DNA of 10,744 nt from Akkermansiaceae bacterium (GTDB lineage: Bacteria; Verrucomicrobiota; Verrucomicrobiia; Verrucomicrobiales; Akkermansiaceae), in contig JARFRT010000177.1 in assembly GCA_029287105.1 (NCBI GenBank), positions 1-10,744 on the forward strand, given 5' to 3'. The notes beneath the pieces were generated by a model. The model was given only the letters and a program-made list of their open reading frames with translations. It ran no database searches and was not told the DNA's origin. The first letter of the stretch is position 1; the number at the start of each line of letters is the position of its first letter. Both the position numbers and the translations under genes were made by a program. Positions 1-6,170 of the stretch are shown here, piece by piece.

Positions 1-1098
1 CCGTGGATCGGGAAATTTGTCAGGTTGTTTGATACCGTGCCTATTTCCGAGACCCGTGCGAAAGAGGCACTGCGGGTGGCCGCCGATGCCCTCGGGGAGG
101 GAGCGGTGGTGTGCATTTTCCCCGAGGGGCAACTGACACGCACCGGGGCGATGAATGAGTTCAAGCGCGGCTTCGAGATGATTGCCCGCAAGGCGAAATG
201 CCCGGTGCTGCCCGTTGCCATGGATGGTTTGTGGGGCTCGATTTTTTCTTTCGAGCGCAACAAGTTCATCTCCAAGCGGCCCTACAGCATCCCCTTTGGC
301 GTTACGGTTAATTTTGGCGAGGCTCTGGCTACGGATGAAGCCAATGCACCGGAGGTGAGGAGACAGGTGGACACACTGCGGGCGGACGCCTTTGCCCTGC
401 GTCAGGTGCTTGCCCAGCCCATGCGCATCCTCCAGAGGAGCGTGCGTCTTGTCGGTGCTGATGCTGGTGCCTGGCGGCAGCGTGCCGGCGAACTTGCCGC
501 GTTAGAGGCCGGGCAACAGGCCCAGCTTGTCGCCAACGCAATGCAAATCGGGGAGATCAACGCCATCTACCGTGGCCAGACGGTGATGCTCGAGTGGGAT
601 ACCCTGGAGGATTGCCGCGACGTGTTGGCTCTTGTTTTTGCCCAGTACTATAAGTTGAAGCTGGTGCTGGTGAACTCGCTGACCCCAGTTGACGAAGTGC
701 GCCGACTCAGTGAGAAGCACGCTGTCGATCACTACTTCAGTGGAGGTGCCCTGTGCGGCACTTGGAAAAAACAAGGTCTCACGGGCGGATGTTATGATTT
801 CTCCCGTGACGCGCTCGATAGCGACGGGTGTTTTCCCTGTTTGGCGGTGGAGGGCCGGGTCATTGCGATGTCGATGCCTCACCCGGAAGCCGAGACGGCG
901 ACCAACCAGCATCAGGCGGGTCACTGCGCGGGCACGTGGGGTCGACTCCTGCCCGGCTTTCACATAGAGACCAGAGACTCGGGAATCCACCTGACGGGAG
1001 CGTCGCTTGGCGCGGCGGGGATAAGCCTCTCCAATGTCCACCTCGATGAGAATGGCATGCTTTGTTCCGGCGAAATGAGCAGGATACGGGAACCATGA
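1..1098 (+). CDS. PlsC-type acyltransferase with a shortened Aas-like ANL domain (5' partial)
   Basis: The frame is open to the left edge, so the true start lies upstream; a TTG at 25 is possible but would cut into the acyltransferase fold. Counting from base 1 there are 365 codons. Residues 1-135 are the C-terminal part of a PlsC (1-acylglycerol-phosphate acyltransferase) domain: VPIS block (13-16), FPEGQLTRTG (40-49) and VLPVAMDG (69-76). The HX4D catalytic block would lie off the edge. The IFSF/IPFGVTV segment resembles the acyltransferase half of Aas (2-acyl-GPE acyltransferase/acyl-ACP synthetase) proteins. Residues about 180-365 resemble pieces of an acyl-AMP ligase: a GTWGRLLPG block (311-319) and an LDENGMLCSGE block (348-358), where ANL enzymes have a TGD motif. 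The P-loop-like TSGSxGxPK motif and the C-terminal lysine subdomain are absent. I infer membrane phospholipid acylation, with adenylation activity probably lost. It overlaps the next gene by ATGA. Confidence 0.75.
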   Translation, partial: PWIGKFVRLFDTVPISETRAKEALRVAADALGEGAVVCIFPEGQLTRTGAMNEFKRGFEMIARKAKCPVLPVAMDGLWGSIFSFERNKFISKRPYSIPFGVTVNFGEALATDEANAPEVRRQVDTLRADAFALRQVLAQPMRILQRSVRLVGADAGAWRQRAGELAALEAGQQAQLVANAMQIGEINAIYRGQTVMLEWDTLEDCRDVLALVFAQYYKLKLVLVNSLTPVDEVRRLSEKHAVDHYFSGGALCGTWKKQGLTGGCYDFSRDALDSDGCFPCLAVEGRVIAMSMPHPEAETATNQHQAGHCAGTWGRLLPGFHIETRDSGIHLTGASLGAAGISLSNVHLDENGMLCSGEMSRIREP

Positions 1099-2186
1099 AA
1101 ATCCTGCAAATAATCACCCGTCTGGATTCGATCGGTGGCGCCCAGCGCCACGTCGTCGAACTCTGTCGGGCCGCCCAAGCCGAGGGGCATGAATTGCATC
1201 TCGCCTACGGCGGGGAACCGGCACTGGCCGAGCAGGAGTTGGAGGGCATCATCCTTCATCCCGTTACCTCCCTGGTGCGTCCCATTGCACCGTGGAAGGA
1301 CGCGCTTTGCCTGTGGGAACTACGCAAGCTTATCGGACGGGTGCAACCGGATTTGGTAGCGACCCATTCCACCAAGGCTGGCCTGTTGGGAAGGTTGGCT
1401 GCGTGGGCCACCGGCACGCCCGACGTGCACACCGTGCATGGCTGGTCGGTGAGCCTGTCCGGCAGCCGGGTGAAGCGATTTGTCTTCAGCCAGATCGAAG
1501 GCAAGGTCCACCGCCTCGCCAATGGAATCATCTGCGTGAGCGCCTACGACAAACAGCACGCCGAGCAGATGGGCCTGGCGGCATCGAAACTCAGGTTGAT
1601 CTATAATGGTCGACCCGACGCGCCGTTATCTGTCGGGGAGGCGGGTCGCGAGGGTCATCCGAGAATTGTTTTTGTGGGCAGGATGGCCTGGCCCAAGCAA
1701 CCCGAGTCGCTGCTGCGATTCCTCACCACGGAGCCAGGCGTGTGCCTCGACATGATTGGCGACGGGCCACGCGAGGCAATGACCCGCCAGCTTGCCGAGG
1801 ATCTTGACCTTGGTGATCGTGTGACCTTCCACGGTCATGTGGCGAATATTTACCCGATTCTCAACCGGGCGGCCATCTTTGCGCTTGTGTCCGACTGGGA
1901 GGGCTTCCCGATGTCGACTTTGGAGGCGATGTCGGTGGGTTTGCCGACGGTTGTTTCCGCTGTCGGTGGGGCCCCTGAGGCACTTGTTCATGGCCTTACC
2001 GGTTATGCGATTGCGCGCGGCGACGAGGACTCCCTGCATCGGCACCTGCGTGAGCTCGTGCATGATCCTGAAAAACGCGCCGCCTTCGGCGCCGAGGCGC
2101 GCCGCCTTTTTGACACCAAGTTCCGTCTGGATAGGATGGTCGCCGACACCCTTGCATTTTACGAGGAGGCGCTGCCTGACCGCTAG
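1095..2186 (+). CDS. GT4-family glycosyltransferase
   Basis: A 363-residue GT-B fold, family GT4 retaining glycosyltransferase, cytoplasmic or membrane-peripheral, transferring a sugar from a nucleotide-sugar donor to a lipid-linked or other acceptor. Visible features: N-terminal glycine loop TRLDSIGGAQRHV (8-20), HSTKAGLLGR (91-100), HTVHGW (112-117), ICVSAYD (146-152), the donor-site start VGRMAWPKQ (194-202, with R196 and K201), IGDGPRE (221-227), and the EX7E pair E269/E277 within EGFPMSTLEAM. Length is normal for the family. The ATG at 1095 overlaps the upstream stop by 4 bases, which decides this start over an in-frame ATG at 1062; only a weak AGGA (1081-1084) lies upstream. Sugar specificity cannot be read. 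Pairing with a lipid acyltransferase could mean a glycolipid or lipid-anchored acceptor, but it may equally serve the polysaccharide locus to the right. Confidence 0.9.
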   Translation: MKILQIITRLDSIGGAQRHVVELCRAAQAEGHELHLAYGGEPALAEQELEGIILHPVTSLVRPIAPWKDALCLWELRKLIGRVQPDLVATHSTKAGLLGRLAAWATGTPDVHTVHGWSVSLSGSRVKRFVFSQIEGKVHRLANGIICVSAYDKQHAEQMGLAASKLRLIYNGRPDAPLSVGEAGREGHPRIVFVGRMAWPKQPESLLRFLTTEPGVCLDMIGDGPREAMTRQLAEDLDLGDRVTFHGHVANIYPILNRAAIFALVSDWEGFPMSTLEAMSVGLPTVVSAVGGAPEALVHGLTGYAIARGDEDSLHRHLRELVHDPEKRAAFGAEARRLFDTKFRLDRMVADTLAFYEEALPDR

Positions 2187-2211
2187 CCAGAGGTGCGGGG
2201 TGACGGGGGGG

Positions 2212-2973
2212 TTACTGCGCCCGTTGATCTTGCCGGGCTTTTTTTAGCCGTTGCGTAAAATCCAGGGCAACCATCAAAAAGATGGCGGCGGCAAAGGCCT
2301 CTTTGATTTCATCGGTCTGCGACAGGACACGCTCCTCGGGGTGGACGGTCAGGACAAAGATCTTGGCGGTGGCATAGGTCGCGATGAAGAGGCATCCGAA
2401 AAACACCTGGGGGACAGGGACCCGGAACCAGGTGGTGATTTTCCGCACCGGGGTGACGAACCTCGTGGCGAGGGGCAGGACAAAACACCACGCCAGCCAG
2501 AACATGGCAAACATCCGGTTCATGACGAGCAAGGACTGCCAAAAGGGTTTCAACTCGTGATCCTTGGTGTGGCCATTAAAAATCTCGATGTTGTGGATGG
2601 TGGTTTCTTCCTGCACGTTGCTGTCCTTCATCCAGTCGGGTGTCGACCATCCGAATATCCGCTGCCCCCAGCTTATTTCCTCCCCGGTGATAAAAATGAA
2701 GAGAGCGGCCAGGATTAAAAACCAATAGCACCCGCCGAAATACCCGGGCAGCGAAGACTGGGAACGCCGTAGTTGTAAAAACATCCAGAAAAACAAGCCG
2801 GCACTCGCTAGAAAGCACAGCGCACCGCCGCTTTCCACGACGCCGTCCTCCCTCGCCAGATCATGAAACGTCCCGGTGTAGAGGAGTGCGACCAAAGCGA
2901 GATAGCTCAGCGAGCAAAGGGTGACGCCGATGACCAAACGCTTGATTGAGGGGAGCGGAGGTGTGGATTTCAT
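2212..2973 (-). CDS. Conserved polytopic membrane protein of unknown function (GEEISWGQR type)
   Basis: 253 residues with about six hydrophobic segments (roughly 12-32, 48-68, 81-97, 149-170, 188-208, 224-240), so an inner-membrane protein. Between and next to them are polar blocks that look functional rather than structural: REDGVVE (41-47), GEEISWGQR (97-105), NVQEETTIHN (119-128) and TDEIKEAF (220-227). From memory, this set of motifs recurs in bacterial hypothetical membrane proteins. I know of no assigned function. Several acidic and histidine residues at membrane borders would suit a metal-dependent or lipid-acting enzyme, but that is speculation. The ATG at 2973 is preceded by no clear Shine-Dalgarno. 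An identical ATG 12 bases upstream runs into a stop after two codons, so 2973 is the usable start. The gene is convergent with the GT4 gene (25-base gap) and divergent from the flippase operon. Confidence 0.85.
   Translation of the reverse strand: MKSTPPLPSIKRLVIGVTLCSLSYLALVALLYTGTFHDLAREDGVVESGGALCFLASAGLFFWMFLQLRRSQSSLPGYFGGCYWFLILAALFIFITGEEISWGQRIFGWSTPDWMKDSNVQEETTIHNIEIFNGHTKDHELKPFWQSLLVMNRMFAMFWLAWCFVLPLATRFVTPVRKITTWFRVPVPQVFFGCLFIATYATAKIFVLTVHPEERVLSQTDEIKEAFAAAIFLMVALDFTQRLKKARQDQRAQ
2219..2245 (+). terminator. Rho-independent terminator of the acyltransferase-GT4 unit
   Basis: GCCCG (2219-2223) pairs perfectly with CGGGC (2234-2238) across a 10-base loop and is followed directly by seven T (2239-2245). 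It starts 33 bases after the GT4 stop. It lies opposite the last codons of the convergent membrane-protein gene, so the same DNA is both coding and terminator. The stem is short but all G/C, so strength is probably moderate. Confidence 0.55.
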
Positions 2974-2990
2974 GATCTATTTCATGATCT
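2967..2990. repeat. Perfect 12-base tandem duplication over the start codon
   Basis: ATTTCATGATCT occurs twice back to back (2967-2978 and 2979-2990). On the minus strand each copy reads AGATCATGAAAT, so the start codon and its context are duplicated. The upstream copy reads ATG AAA TAG, a two-codon reading frame in the same phase as the real start. Confidence 0.9.
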
Positions 2991-3002
2991 TATACAGTCT
3001 CT

Positions 3003-3031
3003 TTTATATAAGTTAAGAGTTTGATACGCAA
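3003..3031 (-). promoter_or_regulatory. Candidate sigma-70-type promoter for the membrane-protein gene
   Basis: On the minus strand, TTGCGT (3031-3026) and TATAAA (3008-3003) are separated by 17 bases. This would give a leader of about 20 bases before the ATG at 2973. An overlapping alternative, TTAACT (3016-3011) with 16 bases to TATAAG (2994-2989), is also plausible and would make a nearly leaderless transcript. Assigned by eye only. Confidence 0.3.
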
Positions 3032-3204
3032 GATTAAAATTATGATTGATCATCGTAACTCACTTATGATGAATGATTTGAGAGGCTGGTCTTCACCCGT
3101 GACATGGTGATTCTACAATGGTTTGGAATCGCGAGGAGCCACTCTCTTGACGAACAAGGGGCTGGTTGTTTTCAACAAGCGCTTCGTAGCCGGGCATAAT
3201 TTAT

Positions 3205-3232
3205 TTGTTTAAATCACGATTGAACCTAAAAT
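3205..3232 (+). promoter_or_regulatory. Candidate promoter of the rightward polysaccharide operon
   Basis: TTGTTT (3205-3210) and TAAAAT (3227-3232) with a 16-base spacer; the -10 matches five of six consensus bases and the -35 only three. Transcription would begin near 3240 and leave a leader of about 155 bases before the flippase gene, long enough to carry control elements. Assigned by eye only. Confidence 0.25.
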
Positions 3233-3334
3233 CCTAAACCGTTGGGAAATGGCATTGAACGCCCTACCATCAAAGCAACAAAATCCGCCGAATTCCCTGC
3301 AACAAATCTTCATCCTTATCATAACAGCAAGCGG

Positions 3335-3405
3335 CCATGACAGCCCTTACGAAAGTGCAATCATCAGACTGAATCCTAACCTCACTGTGGCATCCCATGA
3401 CAGCC
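3335..3405 (+). repeat. 11-base direct repeat CCATGACAGCC, spaced 60 bases
   Basis: CCATGACAGCC at 3335-3345 and again at 3395-3405. The second copy contains the proposed flippase start codon (3397). The first contains an ATG (3337) in the same phase that opens an 11-codon frame ending in TGA at 3370-3372. The second copy runs into a further imperfect 9-base repeat (ACGACAGTC). Confidence 0.8.
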
Positions 3406-4734
3406 ACGACAGTCACAACCGAGATATTGGTCACCCATAAGACGATTCTACGAATTGTCCTAAGGTGTGTTACCACGATTGCGGGTCTGAGCCTCCTTGC
3501 CAAGGGCGTGGGGTTCCTGCGCGACGCGGCCTCGGCCTCAATCTTTGGAACCGGTGATGCCATGGATGCCTACGTGCTCGCCTTGTCGGTTCCCAACCTG
3601 ATTGCCGGGTTATCCGGGGACGCGGTGCCGACCGCGCTTATTCCTGCGTATGCAAAGGCCAAGCATTCGCAAGGGGTCAAGGCGGCGGCGAAGGTGGTTG
3701 CCAATGGCATCTTCCTGCAGTCGGCACTTGTTGCCGGCGTATGCCTTGTGCTCGCGCTGATCAGTTCGTCACTGATCAATGCCCTTGCGGGTGATTTTTC
3801 TGCGTCGAAAACAGAGCTCAGTCGGGAGCTGTTCATGTTACTGCTTTTGTTTACCCTTTTGCTGAGTATTTCACAGGTGGTGGCGGCCGCATTGCAGGCG
3901 GAGAAAAAATTTACGCTGGCGGCAGTGAGCCCGACGCTGATTCCTGTGGTGGCGATCATCGCGCTCTTCACGCTGAACGGATCGGTGGGCGTGTTTTCGT
4001 TAGCGATCGGACTGGTCGCGGGCTCAATGGTCCATCTGGGGGTTTTGCTGACGGGGGCCGTCCGGCAGCATGGTGCGGAGTGCCTGGTTCCGGATTTGAG
4101 GGCGAAGGACAGCAAGCGGCTTCTGGGGAATTCCATGCTGTTGCTGCTGGGCGGGGCTATTTTCGGAGGTTGTGTGATGATTGATATCGCGGTGGCCTCC
4201 CGTCTGCCAGCGGGTACGGTGGCTACCTTTGGTTACGCAGACAAGGTTCTTGGCATTGTTCTCTCGCTTGCGGGTGTGGCACTTGGGCAGGCATTGCTAC
4301 CCTATCTTTCCGAGATGCATGCCTCGTCGGATCATTCGGGATTCAGGAAAACGGGTCTGAAACTTGCTTGGGTCGTGACGCTGATCACGCTGCCCCTTGT
4401 GTTGCTCTTTTGGGTGGCGGCGGGTCCTATCACGCAGCTTTTGTTTCAGCGTGGTGAGTTTGGGCCCACGGAAACGGCCCATGTTGCGCATGCCCTGCGC
4501 TGGGGGAGTCTGCAATTCCCCGCAGCGGCACTCGGAATCATTGCGTCGCGCATGGTCATCGCCGCGGGGAAAGTGCGCTACATGTGCCTTGTTTCGCTGG
4601 TCGCTCTCATCGCCAATCTCATGCTCGACATTACCCTGGCTCCCTTGTTTGGGCTGGCGGGTATCCTAGTGGCCACCGCTGCCGTCCACAGCATCTCAGC
4701 CTTCCTGCTGTTCCTAAAAATCCCCCGATCATGA
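3397..4734 (+). CDS. MurJ/MviN-family flippase, probably a Wzx-like exopolysaccharide flippase
   Basis: 445 residues, hydrophobic throughout, about 12 membrane segments. It belongs to the MurJ/MviN branch of the MOP superfamily by GFLRD (39-43), ASIFGTGDAMDAY (47-59), the VPN of the first repeat (65-67), TFGYADKVLG (277-286) and LFQRGEF (349-355). MurJ of E. coli is about 511 residues with 14 segments; the last two appear to be missing here. Most charged residues known to matter in MurJ are changed (see findings), so moving the locus's own lipid-linked oligosaccharide across the inner membrane is more likely than lipid II transport. The ATG at 3397 has no Shine-Dalgarno and the first 15 residues look atypical. 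A TTG at 3427, with GAG close upstream, is an alternative. It is the first gene of the operon, and its stop overlaps the next ATG (ATGA). Confidence 0.85.
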   Translation: MTATTVTTEILVTHKTILRIVLRCVTTIAGLSLLAKGVGFLRDAASASIFGTGDAMDAYVLALSVPNLIAGLSGDAVPTALIPAYAKAKHSQGVKAAAKVVANGIFLQSALVAGVCLVLALISSSLINALAGDFSASKTELSRELFMLLLLFTLLLSISQVVAAALQAEKKFTLAAVSPTLIPVVAIIALFTLNGSVGVFSLAIGLVAGSMVHLGVLLTGAVRQHGAECLVPDLRAKDSKRLLGNSMLLLLGGAIFGGCVMIDIAVASRLPAGTVATFGYADKVLGIVLSLAGVALGQALLPYLSEMHASSDHSGFRKTGLKLAWVVTLITLPLVLLFWVAAGPITQLLFQRGEFGPTETAHVAHALRWGSLQFPAAALGIIASRMVIAAGKVRYMCLVSLVALIANLMLDITLAPLFGLAGILVATAAVHSISAFLLFLKIPRS

Positions 4735-6170
4735 ACTCTCCAACCCCATTTCAACTTGAGGCCATCGACCGCGCCTACGCACGGCTGGGGGGCTTGAGCG
4801 GGGTCCGTATCATCCTTGGACAACTGAACGAAAAATTCTGGTCGGTCACCTTTTTTGTGATTGCCGTGGTGTGTTGCTTCTCAGCCTTCTTCCTCACCCC
4901 GTTCGCCCACGAAGTGCATCCGCCTGTGTCGATTCTGCTGCTGACCTCGACCATTTTCGGAGTGGCCTTCATGGCGGCGACCCACGTGCTGGGTGTGACC
5001 AGTCATTTGCTGGCCCGTAATGTTGTCCGCTTGGCGATCAAGGTGTTCTTTTGTGCCTGCATGGCGGCGGTAGCGGTGACCGTTGTCGTCGGATTCCTGG
5101 TTTACCAGCCGATTGGCCGCTATGTGGTGTTTATTGCCATGACATTGACCTTGTTCTGTTCTCTATTGATTCGGTCGGCGACATGGTTTTTCAACTCCTC
5201 CTACATGCCGGTGATCAGTCTGGTGGGGGACAGGAAATTCTGTGAGGAAACGTCCAAATTCCTCAGCGAGGAGCCATTGCCGCTCAAGCTCCACACGCTG
5301 AGTCTGCGTGAAGATGACAGCACACCTGCTTTTGTTCTGGATTTCGACACCACCGGCTACCCGGTATCGCTGGACCGCTTGCACCAATGGATTGCTGAAA
5401 TCAAGGCGGATCATATTGTCTATCAGCCGTCGCACTGGGATATTCTGGAGCAACCCTTGGTCGGCGCCCTTGCCGCCGGGAAGACCGTGTCACCATTTGC
5501 CCAGTATGTGGAGGAGCATTATCAGACGATGCCGACGTGGGAAATCCCCAACTCAGCGCTATTTAGTAAATCATTTGCCAACTCGTCGCCGAGTTATTTG
5601 TTAGTCAAAAGGCTGAGCGATATTGCGCTCGCATCGGTCGGCCTGGTTTGTTCGTTGCCGCTGCTCCTGGTCGCCGGCATTCTGATTAAACTGGTTGATC
5701 GTGGGCCGGTCTTTTACCAGCAAACGCGGGTCGGCCGGTATGGCAAACACTTTACCATCTACAAGCTGAGGTCGATGTCTCCGGACTCTGAAAAATCCGG
5801 GGCGCAGTGGGCGTCCAAGGGGGACTCGAGAGTCACCCGGATCGGGAAAATCCTTCGTAAATCCCGAGTGGATGAGTTACCCCAGTTTGTTAATATTCTC
5901 ACGGGGGAGATGAGCTTTATCGGCCCTCGCCCGGAGCGTCCGGAGTTCACGTCAACCCTGGATGAAGAGCTGCGCCATTACAACCTTCGCCATTTGCTTA
6001 AACCCGGACTGACAGGGTGGGCCCAAATCAACTATCCCTACGGAGATAGTGTTGAAGACGCGCAACAAAAACTCACTTACGATCTCTACTACGTCAAATA
6101 CGCAACCCTCACGCTCGACCTTCAGATTGTCCTCCGGACGCTGGGTGCAGCTGTGCAGGGAGCACGATGA
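4731..6170 (+). CDS. Polyprenyl-phosphate sugar-1-phosphate transferase (EpsB/WcaJ type)
   Basis: 479 residues. It starts the pathway by moving a sugar-1-phosphate from a UDP-sugar to undecaprenyl phosphate at the inner membrane. The N-terminus has four membrane segments (about 38-56, 67-88, 103-124, 129-148), followed by a soluble linker domain (155-285). The C-terminal bacterial sugar transferase domain (PF02397) holds KRLSDIAL (293-300), a membrane or re-entrant helix (298-321), GPVFYQQTRVG (325-335), FTIYKLRSM (341-349), the catalytic DE pair in RVDELPQ (379-385), MSFIGPRPERPEF (394-406) and KPGLTGWAQIN (424-434). The tail SVEDAQQKLTYDLYYVKY and final GAR resemble the TIGR03013 group found in exosortase-linked EPS loci (recall, not a search). 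The ATG at 4731 overlaps the preceding stop by 4 bases, so the longer in-frame extension to 4584 is rejected. The sugar is not predictable. Confidence 0.93.
   Translation: MNSPTPFQLEAIDRAYARLGGLSGVRIILGQLNEKFWSVTFFVIAVVCCFSAFFLTPFAHEVHPPVSILLLTSTIFGVAFMAATHVLGVTSHLLARNVVRLAIKVFFCACMAAVAVTVVVGFLVYQPIGRYVVFIAMTLTLFCSLLIRSATWFFNSSYMPVISLVGDRKFCEETSKFLSEEPLPLKLHTLSLREDDSTPAFVLDFDTTGYPVSLDRLHQWIAEIKADHIVYQPSHWDILEQPLVGALAAGKTVSPFAQYVEEHYQTMPTWEIPNSALFSKSFANSSPSYLLVKRLSDIALASVGLVCSLPLLLVAGILIKLVDRGPVFYQQTRVGRYGKHFTIYKLRSMSPDSEKSGAQWASKGDSRVTRIGKILRKSRVDELPQFVNILTGEMSFIGPRPERPEFTSTLDEELRHYNLRHLLKPGLTGWAQINYPYGDSVEDAQQKLTYDLYYVKYATLTLDLQIVLRTLGAAVQGAR
6157..6162 (+). promoter_or_regulatory. Shine-Dalgarno AGGGAG of the polymerase gene
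   Basis: AGGGAG lies four bases before the ATG at 6167. It is the only clear ribosome binding site among the gene starts of this window and supports 6167 over the in-frame ATG at 6203. Confidence 0.6.

Larger units (their letters stand above)
2974..3396. other. AT-rich divergent intergenic region, 423 bases
   Basis: No convincing gene lies here. The left half is clearly richer in A/T than the flanking genes. It holds candidate promoters facing both ways and a near-palindrome ATGAT-TG-ATCAT (3042-3053). It also holds small inverted repeats CTTG/CAAG (3146-3149/3155-3158) and TTGTT/AACAA (3166-3170/3174-3178), the latter nested inside GGCT/AGCC. An 11-codon and a 31-codon reading frame are present but lack supporting signals. 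This is the likely control region of the right-hand operon. Confidence 0.6.

Noticed and set aside
502..1041. 179-codon leftward frame opposite the acyltransferase gene
   Set aside because: Antisense shadow of the PlsC/ANL frame in GC-rich DNA; the product matches nothing I recognise.
2232..2249. GGCT-T7-AGCC hairpin with the T run as loop
   Set aside because: As a terminator it lacks a T tail after the stem; the overlapping GCCCG/CGGGC hairpin with T7 behind it is the better reading.
2251..2718. 155-codon rightward frame
   Set aside because: It is the antisense shadow of the membrane-protein gene, whose minus-strand translation has coherent helices and motifs; the plus-strand product is Gly/Asp-rich without any family features.
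3147..3175. TTGACG as a -35 element on the plus strand
   Set aside because: No acceptable -10 hexamer at 16-18 bases downstream.
3104..3199. 31-codon frame in the divergent intergenic region
   Set aside because: No ribosome binding site, no recognisable motif, and a length easily reached by chance. It lies upstream of the best promoter candidate for that strand.
3249..3440. 63-codon frame overlapping the start of the flippase gene
   Set aside because: Composition is low-complexity (SHDSHDSHN from the local repeat), there is no ribosome binding site, and it overlaps the well-supported flippase frame.
4584..4730. Upstream extension of the sugar transferase
   Set aside because: It would overlap the flippase gene by 150 bases; the added residues are Pro/Arg/His-rich and look like out-of-frame flippase sequence. 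The ATG at 4731 fits the overlap pattern of the operon.
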